13,665 nt of DNA. It comes from Gemmatimonadota bacterium. Its GTDB lineage: Bacteria > Gemmatimonadota > Gemmatimonadetes > Gemmatimonadales > GWC2-71-9. Under the pieces are notes generated by a model. The model had not been told where the DNA came from and ran no database searches. It was given only the letters and a program-made list of their open reading frames with translations. Both the position numbers and the translations under genes were made by a program. The stretch spans positions 1 to 13,665 of the forward strand of contig QHUF01000244.1 of NCBI GenBank assembly GCA_003221075.1. The letters run 5' to 3'. Numbering within the stretch: position 1 is the first letter of the stretch; the number at the start of each line of letters is the position of its first letter. Positions 1 to 6,053 of this stretch are shown piece by piece.

Positions 1-71
1 CGGGTGATACAACCACGCTGACCATTGTGTTGCCGCTGCCCCCGCAGCGGGAGGCGGACCGCCGGAGTTAA
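1..71 (+). CDS. C-terminal tail of a probable histidine kinase (partial)
   Basis: The frame beginning at base 3 is open from the window edge and reads GDTTTLTIVLPLPPQREADR, then RS and a TAA stop at 69-71. A Gly-x-Thr-Thr-x-x-Thr-x-x-Leu-Pro pattern close to a C-terminus is typical of the last beta strand of the GHKL ATPase domain in two-component sensor kinases. That is known of the family; only 22 residues are visible, so the assignment is an inference. The stop overlaps the stop of the convergent VOC gene within a shared TTAA. The rest of the gene lies outside the window. Confidence 0.5.
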   Translation, partial: GDTTTLTIVLPLPPQREADRRS

Positions 72-538
72 GGCAGGAGCGCTTGAAGATCGAGCGGCCG
101 CGCGTGCATCCGGATAGTGCCATCGGGACCACGCGGCCATTCGCTTTCAGGTCGGTCGTGATACAGCTCGATGCCGTTGCCGTCGGGATCCCGCAGATAG
201 ACCGCTTCGCTCACGCCATGATCGGACGCGCCCTCCAGCGGCACGCCGTGTTCCAGTACGCGGCGTACCGCCCCGGCCAGGGCCGCGCGATCGGCAAACA
301 GGATTGCGAAATGGTAGAGACCGGTGGTCCCCGGCGCGGGCGGCGGCGCGCCACGACCAGCCCACGTGTTCAAACCGACATGGTGGTGGTAGCCGCCGGC
401 GGATAAGAAGACCGCATCCGCGCCATAGCGGGCCGTGACGTCAAAGCCGAGGACGTCCCGGTAAAAGCGCACCGCGCGATCCAGGTCGCTCACCGTCAGG
501 TGAACGTGGCCGATTCTGGTGCGAGGATCGATCGCCAT
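68..538 (-). CDS. VOC family protein (glyoxalase / CatE-like extradiol dioxygenase domain)
   Basis: A 156-aa single-domain vicinal-oxygen-chelate protein. Two beta-alpha-beta-beta-beta modules are visible: residues 8-58 open with IGHVHLTVSDLDRAVRFYRD, and residues 74-126 end with LRDPDGNGIELYHDRP. Likely metal ligands are His11 or His13, His76 (in LYHFAI) and Glu124 (in GIELY). The motifs HHHVGLNTW (51-59) and SDHGVSEAVYLRDPDGNG resemble the CatE-type ring-cleavage branch more than glyoxalase I, although CatE itself is a two-domain protein. The substrate cannot be told from sequence. The start at 538 is chosen because GGAGG lies 4 bases upstream; an in-frame ATG at 607 would add 23 residues unlike the family and run into pruA. 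The gene is divergent from pruA and convergent with the kinase fragment, so it is probably monocistronic. Confidence 0.88.
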   Translation of the reverse strand: MAIDPRTRIGHVHLTVSDLDRAVRFYRDVLGFDVTARYGADAVFLSAGGYHHHVGLNTWAGRGAPPPAPGTTGLYHFAILFADRAALAGAVRRVLEHGVPLEGASDHGVSEAVYLRDPDGNGIELYHDRPESEWPRGPDGTIRMHARPLDLQALLP

Positions 539-570
539 GTCACCTCCAGAACATGCGCGGGTTCCCCGGT

Positions 571-576
571 TACATT
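571..576 (+). promoter_or_regulatory. Candidate -10 box for leaderless pruA
   Basis: TACATT matches 4 of 6 positions of TATAAT and ends 6 bases before the ATG at 583. There is no Shine-Dalgarno in between. If used, transcription would begin at or next to the start codon. A weak AGAACA sits 17 bases further upstream. This is an inference from spacing only. Confidence 0.3.
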
Positions 577-582
577 TCCCGC

Positions 583-2214
583 ATGAACACAGCCAAGATT
601 CCAACACCGGTCAACGAGCCGGTTCTCGCGTACGCGCCAGGCTCCCGCGAGCGCACCGAGCTCAAGCAAGCACTGAAAGACCTCAGCGGCCACCAGATGG
701 AGATTCCCGTCGTCATCGGCGGCAAGGAAATCCGCACCGGCAAGACCGTCGATGCCGTGATGCCGCATTGCCACCGGCACGTGCTCGCGAAAGTGCATCA
801 GGCCGGCCCGGAAGAAGTCACGGCGGCAGTCAAGGCGGCTCGGGAAGCGTGGCGCGACTGGTCAACCTGGAGCCTCACCGATCGCGCGGCCGTCTTCCTC
901 AAGGCGGCCGACCTGCTCGCGACGCGGTGGCGCGCCATGGTCAACGCCGCCACGATGCTGGGCCAGAGCAAGACGGCATTCCAGGCGGAGATCGATGCGG
1001 CGTGCGAGCTGATCGACTTCTGGCGCTTCAATGCGCACTACGCCGAGCGAATCCACGCCGAGCAGCCGCTGTCGCCGCCCGGAGGGGCGATCTGGAATGC
1101 GATGGAGTACCGCGGGCTCGAAGGATTCGTCTACGCCATCACGCCTTTCAACTTCACCGCGATTGGCGGCAACCTTTCGACGTCGCCGGCGCTCATGGGG
1201 TGCACCGTTGTCTGGAAACCGGCGGCGACCGCCTCCTACTCGAACTACCTCGTCTTCCGGCTGTTGCAGGAGGCGGGGCTGCCGCCCGGAGTGGTCAACT
1301 TCGTGCCCGGTCCCGCGACGGTCATCAGCGAGCGACTGCTGGCCGACCGGCACCTGGGCGGAATCCATTTCACGGGGTCCACCGAAGTCTTCCAGACGCT
1401 CTGGAAACAGGTCGCGACCAACCTCACCGGCTACGCGGATTATCCGCGACTCGTCGGCGAGACGGGCGGCAAGGACTTCATCCTCGCGCATGCCAGCGCC
1501 GACGTGGACGCGCTCGCCACGGGCATCGTGCGCGGCGCCTACGAGTACCAGGGTCAGAAGTGCAGCGCCGCGTCGCGCGCCTACGTGCCGGAGTCGCTCT
1601 GGCCCAAGCTGCGCGAGCGCGTGCTCGGCCTGCTCGCCGAGGCGCGCGTCGGTGACCCGGCAGACTTCCGCAACTTCATGGGCGCCGTGATCGACCGGAA
1701 GGCGTTCGACAAGATCAAGCAGTACGTCGAGCAGGCGAAACGCGACCCGAAGGTCAAGATCCTGTTCGGCGGCGAGTGCGACGATTCCGATGGCTATTTC
1801 GTGCATCCGACGCTGATTCAGGTCGAGGATCCGATGTACCGCACCATGTGCGAGGAGATCTTTGGGCCCGTGCTGTCCCTGTACATCTATCCCGACAAGC
1901 AGTGGAAGGAAACGCTGGCGCTCGTGGACCGCACATCACCGTACGCGCTCACCGGCGGCGTCTTTGCGCAGGACCGCGCGGCGCTCGCCGAGGCCGATGC
2001 AGCGCTCCGGTATGCCGCCGGCAACTTCTACAAGAACGACAAGCCGACCGGCGCGGTGGTGGGGCAGCAGCCCTTCGGGGGCGGACGTGCGAGCGGCACC
2101 AACGACAAGGCGGGCAGCCTGCTCAACTTGATCCGGTGGACCAGCGCCCGCGCGGTCAAGGAGAACTTCGTGCCGCCGCGCGACCCATGGTACCCGTTCA
2201 TGGCGGAGGCTTGA
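583..2214 (+). CDS. pruA: Delta-1-pyrroline-5-carboxylate dehydrogenase (proline catabolism)
   Basis: A 543-aa aldehyde dehydrogenase of the stand-alone P5CDH (ALDH4A1) type. It oxidises glutamate-gamma-semialdehyde/P5C to glutamate with NAD, the second step of proline breakdown, in the cytoplasm. The general base Glu293 lies in GETGGKD and the nucleophile Cys327 in GQKCSAASRAY, 34 residues apart as in characterised ALDHs. Also visible are the cofactor-binding ITPFNFTAIGGN, FTGST, the EEIFGPVL motif and the late QPFGGGRASGTNDKAG block. N-terminal VNEPVLAYAPGSRER is typical of this subfamily, and length is normal (about 540 aa). ATG 583 is preferred over ATG 553 because family similarity begins just after it; neither has a Shine-Dalgarno. 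No proline dehydrogenase gene is in view. The stop overlaps the start of the HmuY-like gene (TTGA). Confidence 0.95.
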   Translation: MNTAKIPTPVNEPVLAYAPGSRERTELKQALKDLSGHQMEIPVVIGGKEIRTGKTVDAVMPHCHRHVLAKVHQAGPEEVTAAVKAAREAWRDWSTWSLTDRAAVFLKAADLLATRWRAMVNAATMLGQSKTAFQAEIDAACELIDFWRFNAHYAERIHAEQPLSPPGGAIWNAMEYRGLEGFVYAITPFNFTAIGGNLSTSPALMGCTVVWKPAATASYSNYLVFRLLQEAGLPPGVVNFVPGPATVISERLLADRHLGGIHFTGSTEVFQTLWKQVATNLTGYADYPRLVGETGGKDFILAHASADVDALATGIVRGAYEYQGQKCSAASRAYVPESLWPKLRERVLGLLAEARVGDPADFRNFMGAVIDRKAFDKIKQYVEQAKRDPKVKILFGGECDDSDGYFVHPTLIQVEDPMYRTMCEEIFGPVLSLYIYPDKQWKETLALVDRTSPYALTGGVFAQDRAALAEADAALRYAAGNFYKNDKPTGAVVGQQPFGGGRASGTNDKAGSLLNLIRWTSARAVKENFVPPRDPWYPFMAEA

Positions 2215-2711
2215 AGGCGCCGCTCCTGGTGTGGGCGCTGGCGGTGGCATTTCTGCTGCTCGTGACGTCGTTGCTGATTGGCTCTTTCACCAAGCCAGAG
2301 TTTCCGCCCTATGAGATCGGGCCGCATGCCGATAGCACGTTCACACTCGATGCCTCGCGTGGGGATCAGTGGCACTGGTGGGGCGACGTCGGTTTTCGCC
2401 GCAATCACGTCATCACCGCTTTGGGCGCCGGAGCCGTCGACCTCGGTCCCGTGAGCTTCGATTCGGTCGCGGATCTACCCCGGGATGGGTACGTCGCAAC
2501 CAGCTTCAGCGGCGACACCACGAATGCGGGTTTCGGAAAATGGTATGAGTACAGCATGTGGTCGCATCTGCTGACATCCAAGCATCACGTCTATGCGATC
2601 CGCACGGCCGCGGGCGAGCTCGCCAAGCTCGAGATCCTCGCGTATTACTGCCGTGACGTGGGGGCTGCGTGCTACACGATCCGCTATAAAAAAGCGCGCC
2701 CCCGGGTTTGA
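2211..2711 (+). CDS. Membrane-anchored HmuY-like protein
   Basis: A 166-aa protein with one N-terminal hydrophobic segment (residues 5-24, WALAVAFLLLVTSLLIG in its core) and then an exported domain. That domain shows the HmuY-family pattern: DQWHWWGDVGFRRN (52-65), SFDSV (82-86), KWYEYS (110-115), HVYAIRTAAGELAKLEILAYY (126-146) and a final CYTIRY strand. Known HmuY proteins are secreted or lipid-anchored haem carriers; haem binding here is not shown, since the ligands vary. Cys147 and Cys154 flank the last hairpin. The start is uncertain: TTG 2211 overlaps the pruA stop and follows GGAGG (2205-2209) closely, while GTG 2229 is an alternative with GAAGG 11 bases upstream. Translational coupling to pruA is likely. 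The 3' end overlaps an antisense-strand terminator. Confidence 0.7.
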   Translation: MKAPLLVWALAVAFLLLVTSLLIGSFTKPEFPPYEIGPHADSTFTLDASRGDQWHWWGDVGFRRNHVITALGAGAVDLGPVSFDSVADLPRDGYVATSFSGDTTNAGFGKWYEYSMWSHLLTSKHHVYAIRTAAGELAKLEILAYYCRDVGAACYTIRYKKARPRV

Positions 2712-2728
2712 AGCGCCGGGGGCGTGCT
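2688..2728 (-). terminator. Intrinsic terminator of the zinc-ribbon gene (minus strand)
   Basis: A 12-bp GC-rich stem (2694-2705 with 2716-2727, one G-U pair, plus a flanking A-T pair at 2693/2728) encloses a 10-base loop. On the minus strand it is followed by six T (2693-2688), the classical Rho-independent layout. It lies 24 bases beyond the stop of the DUF5679 gene. The plus strand has no T-run after the stem, so it should terminate in one direction only. It sits inside the final codons of the HmuY-like gene. Confidence 0.85.
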
Positions 2729-2751
2729 GATGGATTGAATGGACCGGGTGG

Positions 2752-2934
2752 TTACTTGGCGGCGTTGGGCGGCAGGATCTTGAACATTCCCGTCCCGCAT
2801 ACCGGACAGACACCTTTGAGCGCGGGGCGACCGTTGGCCATCTTCACCTGCTGGGCGTTCGAGATCTTCCGCTTTGCCTTACACTTCACACAGTAACCCT
2901 CATCCGCGGCCATTGGGCTCTTTCCCTTTGCCAT
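2752..2934 (-). CDS. DUF5679 small zinc-ribbon protein
   Basis: A 60-aa protein with two CxxC knuckles: CVKC near residue 16 and CPVC near residue 45, separated by a basic stretch KAKRKISNAQQVKMANGRPA and followed by GTGMFKI. This matches the DUF5679 pattern, and the knuckles should bind one zinc ion. Its function is unknown; small ribbons of this kind often bind nucleic acid or ribosomes, which is inference here. The start at 2934 is chosen for GGAGG 11 bases upstream; a second ATG at 2913 is weaker, and the upstream in-frame ATG at 2988 gives an implausible leader. It has its own terminator and probably its own promoter just inside the end of the CDGSH gene. Confidence 0.85.
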   Translation of the reverse strand: MAKGKSPMAADEGYCVKCKAKRKISNAQQVKMANGRPALKGVCPVCGTGMFKILPPNAAK

Positions 2935-3000
2935 TGTCGGTCGCTCCTCCGTTCGGGGGCACGGGTTGGGGTGAACGGGATGCTCCAAGCGCCAGACAAC

Positions 3001-3006
3001 ATAATA
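3001..3006 (-). promoter_or_regulatory. Candidate -10 box upstream of the DUF5679 gene
   Basis: On the minus strand this reads TATTAT, 5 of 6 matches to TATAAT, in an AT-rich patch that stands out from its GC-rich surroundings. No convincing -35 is visible 16-18 bases upstream. Use of this site would give a leader of about 60 bases containing a small inverted repeat (CCGTTC/GAACGG, 2949-2978) that touches the ribosome-binding site. Confidence 0.4.
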
Positions 3007-3014
3007 TGGTCGCG

Positions 3015-3242
3015 CTAGGCGGTGGTGACCGATCCGTCCTGAAACCCATTACGTTTGTGCGTTCCGTCACAAAACGGTTTTGTCGCGGAGTCCCCACATC
3101 TGCACAGCACAACGACTTCCGCCGGTTTGCCGTCTTTCCGGGGTGGGGGGGTCAATTCCTTGCCGTCGGGCGTCACAATCCGCACTGGGCCCTCAATGAT
3201 GAGGGGGCCGTTCGACTTAGGGGTGATGATCACGGAGGTCAT
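3015..3242 (-). CDS. CDGSH-type iron-sulfur protein
   Basis: A 75-aa protein with the CDGSH signature at residues 47-62: CRCGDSATKPFCDGTH. The three cysteines (47, 49, 58) and His62 are the known ligands of a redox-active 2Fe-2S cluster in mitoNEET-type proteins. The N-terminal part (IIEGPVRIVTPDGKEL) is the usual strand-rich lead-in of bacterial small CDGSH proteins. Its physiological role is unknown; electron transfer or cluster storage are the family hypotheses. The ATG at 3242 has no Shine-Dalgarno but a TATATT box ends 6 bases upstream, suggesting a leaderless message. The adjacent DUF5679 gene is on the same strand 80 bases downstream and could be read through. Confidence 0.92.
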   Translation of the reverse strand: MTSVIITPKSNGPLIIEGPVRIVTPDGKELTPPPRKDGKPAEVVVLCRCGDSATKPFCDGTHKRNGFQDGSVTTA

Positions 3243-3248
3243 GCCGGC

Positions 3249-3254
3249 AATATA
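3249..3254 (-). promoter_or_regulatory. Candidate -10 box for leaderless CDGSH gene
   Basis: The minus strand reads TATATT, 5 of 6 matches to TATAAT, followed by exactly 6 bases and then the ATG at 3242. That is the normal distance from a -10 box to the transcription start, so the message would begin at the start codon. No -35 consensus is visible. The 60-base gap to the divergent lipoprotein gene (3243-3302) must hold both promoters. Confidence 0.5.
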
Positions 3255-3302
3255 GCGGCACGCCCGGGTAGGCGACGGGGTATTTCCCGCGTGCGCAGCC
3301 GC

Positions 3303-4841
3303 ATGCACACCCGTTTTTCCCGCATCGTTTGCTGCGCCGCCGTTCTCCCCGCGGCGGCGTGCATCGGCGAGCGTGGGCCGTTCATCAATCGCATGGCGCA
3401 GACGGGGACGAGTTACCTCGCGCGTGCGGCGCGCCAACCGGTTCGCTGGCAACCCTGGGGACGTGATGCCTTCGCGCTCGCCGCGAAGCTCGACCGCCCC
3501 ATCCTCCTCTACATCGGCAGCGATGCCTGCCGCTGGTGCGCCGAGACCGACCGCGCGATCTACACCGATCCGGAGATCGGCGCGCTCATCAACTCGCTGT
3601 TCGTGCCGATTCGCGTGGATCGCGACGAGCGTCCCGATGTCGCTCAGCAATACCAGGCGTCCGTCGAACGGCTGGCCGGGCTGCGTGGGTGGCCGATCAC
3701 GGTGTTCCTCACCGCCGATGGAGCGCCGTTCTTCGGCGGCACGTATTTCCCAGCCGACGATCCCATCACCGGGCGAGGGCTGAAGCAACTGTTGCCCGAG
3801 GTCGCGAAGACCTACCGCGACCAGCGGCCGTTTATCGAGCAGCAGGCGGCATCGCTACGGCACCCTGAGGGCACGAGCGCGTCGCGCGGCGTGCTCCGGC
3901 CGGCATTGGTGCAGCAAGGAGTCGTGGCGGTCGCCCGCGAGCTGGATGAAGCGGTTCGCACGCGTGCCGCCGCCGGCAGCGTCATGCACGCTGCGGCCGT
4001 GTCGCTGCTGCTCAGCGAATCGGTGCGCAGTCGCGATACGGCGCTACTGGTGTCGGCGCTGCGCGCGCTTGACCTGATGCTCGACACAACAGCGGGCATG
4101 GCGGGCGAGGATCCGCCACGGCTCGTCCGTGCAGCGCTCGTCGCGAGCCTGGCGACCGCGTGGACAGTGACCGGCGAGCAGCGGTATCGGGAGTCCGGCC
4201 GCACACTGGCCCGCCGTCTTGCCACAGAGCTGCCTCCCGGCGGATCGGTGTTCGCCGACCAGGAAGCGTACATCATCGAACGCCTCATGGTGGCAGCCGC
4301 GACATTGGGCGAGCCCGTGGTGGGGAGACGCGCGCGCGCCGGTCTCGACGTGTTGTTGCAGGACACGTACGCTCGCGGCTGGGGTGTGCGGCACGCGATC
4401 GCGGGAATGCCGGCGGCCGGCGCCACGACGCCGCAGGGCCTGCTCCAGGACCAGGTCCAGGTGGCGGCGGCGTGTCTCGCAGCCCATCAGTTCGGTAAGG
4501 AGCCGCGCTATCTCGATGTCGCGCTCGATCTCACCGCCATCGTCGAGCGCGGCTACGCCGATTCCCTGGGCGGCTATTACGACGTGGCCATCCTGCCCAC
4601 CGATGCAGCTTCGGCGCCGGCGCTGGGGGATCGCACCAAGCACGTGTTCGACGAGGTGCTCCCCGGTCCCAATGCTGTGGCGGCGCTGCTCCTCGCGCAG
4701 TTGACGCAGGTGACGAGTGACCCATCGTACCGGCGCCGCGCTCAGGCGGCGCTGGATGCATTCGCGGGCGCCATGGACGGCGCTGGTGTCCGCGCCTCGA
4801 CGTTCCTGGCTGCTGCGCGGCAAACCCTTGGAAAACCGTGA
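3303..4841 (+). CDS. YyaL/DUF255-type thioredoxin-fold lipoprotein
   Basis: A 512-aa protein. The N-terminus (RFSRIVCCAAVLPAAAC) looks like a lipoprotein signal with candidate lipidated Cys20, though the lipobox has Ala rather than Leu at -3. Residues 28-150 match the YyaL/spermatogenesis-associated thioredoxin-like module: INRMAQTGTSYLARAARQPV, PWGRDAF, the active-site CRWC at 76-79, RVDRDERPDV, GWPITVFLTADG with cis-Pro131, and GGTYFPADDP. The remaining 350 residues are helical, with G-Y/F-rich turns such as YADSLGGYYD, consistent with the alpha/alpha-toroid of the family. Known members are usually 650-750 aa and cytoplasmic; this one is shorter and apparently exported. Its substrate is unknown; a thiol-disulfide role in the envelope is inferred. 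The start is uncertain: GTG 3291 is in frame and neither has a clear Shine-Dalgarno. Confidence 0.8.
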   Translation: MHTRFSRIVCCAAVLPAAACIGERGPFINRMAQTGTSYLARAARQPVRWQPWGRDAFALAAKLDRPILLYIGSDACRWCAETDRAIYTDPEIGALINSLFVPIRVDRDERPDVAQQYQASVERLAGLRGWPITVFLTADGAPFFGGTYFPADDPITGRGLKQLLPEVAKTYRDQRPFIEQQAASLRHPEGTSASRGVLRPALVQQGVVAVARELDEAVRTRAAAGSVMHAAAVSLLLSESVRSRDTALLVSALRALDLMLDTTAGMAGEDPPRLVRAALVASLATAWTVTGEQRYRESGRTLARRLATELPPGGSVFADQEAYIIERLMVAAATLGEPVVGRRARAGLDVLLQDTYARGWGVRHAIAGMPAAGATTPQGLLQDQVQVAAACLAAHQFGKEPRYLDVALDLTAIVERGYADSLGGYYDVAILPTDAASAPALGDRTKHVFDEVLPGPNAVAALLLAQLTQVTSDPSYRRRAQAALDAFAGAMDGAGVRASTFLAAARQTLGKP

Positions 4842-4846
4842 CGAAG

Positions 4847-4861
4847 CCCCCCCCGGGGGGG
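4847..4861 (+). repeat. C8G7 homopolymer pair
   Basis: Eight C are followed directly by seven G, between the lipoprotein stop (4841) and the sigma-factor start (4870). The G-run may double as a ribosome-binding site. Such runs are prone to slippage and also to sequencing error. It would lie inside the sigma-factor coding region only if the in-frame TTG at 4828 were the true start. Confidence 0.8.
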
Positions 4862-4869
4862 TCACTGAG

Positions 4870-5424
4870 GTGGTGAACGACGGCGCCCCGGATATCGAAG
4901 TGGTCGCCCGAGTGTTGGGCGGCGATGGGGAGGCGTTCGGGATTCTCATCCGGCGATATGAGCCGGGTCTGCTGCGTTTCGCGACGCGTATGCTCGGGAA
5001 TCCCGACGCCGCGGCGGATGCGGTAGCCGAGAGTCTCGTGCGCGCGTATCGGCATTTGGCACAGTGCCGGGACCCTGGGCGGCTGCGCAGTTGGCTGTAC
5101 CGGATTACGGGGAATCGCTGCCGCAGCCATCTGGCACGGCGGCACTCGAACGACATCTCGCTGAGTGACGTGCCCGCCCCCGCGCTGGCCGACAGTTCCG
5201 ATACGTGGGCGGTGCTCGAGCGAGGCGAGCAGGTGGCACTGGTCGAGCGCGCCCTAGCGGCGCTGCCGGCCGAGAAGCGTGAGGCCTTTGTCTTGAAGCA
5301 TGTGGAAGGAATGAGCTACGAGGAGATGGCGGCAGCGACCGGCGCGCGGATACCCACGCTCAAGATGCGCGTGCATCGCGCCCGGGAAGCCCTGTTGGCG
5401 GCGCTGGAGGAGGTCGTGCGATGA
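4870..5424 (+). CDS. ECF-type RNA polymerase sigma factor
   Basis: A 184-aa sigma-70 family protein of the ECF group, containing only regions 2 and 4. Region 2 spans about residues 21-92: EAFGILIRRYEPGLLRFATR (core contact), then AAADAVAESLVRAYRHL and RLRSWLYRITGNRCRSHLAR (-10 recognition). Region 4 spans 124-176: LVERALAALPAEKREAFVLK, then the helix-turn-helix GMSYEEMAAATGARIPTLKMRVHRAREAL (-35 recognition). It directs polymerase to a small set of envelope or stress promoters. The start is unclear: GTG 4870, GTG 4873 or TTG 4828 are all in frame; 4870 is chosen because the G-run at 4855-4861 is suitably spaced. The stop overlaps the next gene by four bases (ATGA), so the two are coupled, as for sigma/anti-sigma pairs. 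Confidence 0.93.
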   Translation: MVNDGAPDIEVVARVLGGDGEAFGILIRRYEPGLLRFATRMLGNPDAAADAVAESLVRAYRHLAQCRDPGRLRSWLYRITGNRCRSHLARRHSNDISLSDVPAPALADSSDTWAVLERGEQVALVERALAALPAEKREAFVLKHVEGMSYEEMAAATGARIPTLKMRVHRAREALLAALEEVVR

Positions 5425-6053
5425 GCCCAATTGATCAGCGGTTGCAGGAAGCGCTCGATGGAGAGCGTGATCCAGGCGATCTGCCCACGGATCTGCGGGA
5501 GTCGTACGCCCTCTTGAGCGCGGCGGCTCAAATGCTCAAAGCGATGCCGCCGGTGAGCGTAGCTTCGCGCGTGATGGCGGAAATCCGTCAGAACCCGGCG
5601 CCGGTTCAAAGCGAAGGCCCAGCCCGCCGGCTGATTCGCTGGTTGCGAGGGGGGCGCGCAGTCACCGTGCGCCTGCGTCCGGTCTGGACCTTGGCGCTGG
5701 CGGCCGGTCTGGCGACTGTCCTGTTGCTTCCGTGGTCCGACGGCCTGCCGACGCCCGGCGTCGCTCAGGGTATCGCGAAGTTCGTGGGTCATTTCCCCGG
5801 AGCCCGGTCGGTCGAGGTCGTTGGCTCGTTCAACGATTGGAGCCGCGGTGCTCTGGCGCTGAATGACGACGATCACGATGGCATCTGGCACGCCGACGCG
5901 GTTCTCCCCGCGGGCCAGCACGAGTACATGTTCGTGGTAGACGGTGAGCGCTGGGTGCCCGATCCGCTGGCGGACCGCTACGTCGATGACGGATTCGGCG
6001 CCGGGCAGCAGAACTCGCTGCTCATCGTGCGCCCGGTGAGCGCCCAACCGTGA
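5421..6053 (+). CDS. Membrane protein: anti-sigma-like N-terminus, one TM, external AMPK/CBM48 glycogen-binding-like domain
   Basis: A 210-aa protein. Residues 1-58 (QRLQEALDGERDPGDLPTDL, then PPVSVASRVMAEI) look like the cytoplasmic part of an anti-sigma factor, but no HxxxCxxC zinc site is present. A transmembrane helix lies at 88-105 (PVWTLALAAGLATVLLLPW). Residues 126-204 form an isoamylase-N/AMPK-CBM domain: VEVVGSFNDWS, a DDDHDGIWHADAVLPAGQHE stretch, YMFVVDGERWVPDPLADRYV and the GFGAGQQNSLLIV end. Family knowledge says this fold binds alpha-glucans, and conserved Trp residues (140, 156, 178) are kept. The inferred role is to hold the sigma factor at the membrane and release it on an external cue, perhaps a glucan. 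ATG 5421 has GGAGGAGGT 6 bases upstream. The stop overlaps the next start (GTGA). Confidence 0.82.
   Translation: MSPIDQRLQEALDGERDPGDLPTDLRESYALLSAAAQMLKAMPPVSVASRVMAEIRQNPAPVQSEGPARRLIRWLRGGRAVTVRLRPVWTLALAAGLATVLLLPWSDGLPTPGVAQGIAKFVGHFPGARSVEVVGSFNDWSRGALALNDDDHDGIWHADAVLPAGQHEYMFVVDGERWVPDPLADRYVDDGFGAGQQNSLLIVRPVSAQP

Noticed and set aside
862..1806. Long antisense open frame (314 aa) opposite pruA
   Set aside because: It is an Arg/Gly/Ala-rich shadow of a clear P5C dehydrogenase frame, caused by high GC; no family motif or ribosome-binding site.
3055..3255. Plus-strand 66-aa open frame opposite the CDGSH gene
   Set aside because: The CDGSH signature on the minus strand is decisive; this frame has no motif.
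4847..4861. C8G7 tract as an intrinsic terminator
   Set aside because: It has no loop bases and no T-run on either strand, and the genes around it look co-transcribed.
4044..5156. Antisense open frame (370 aa) across the lipoprotein and sigma genes
   Set aside because: It spans two well-supported genes on the other strand and is Arg/Ser-rich without recognisable domains.
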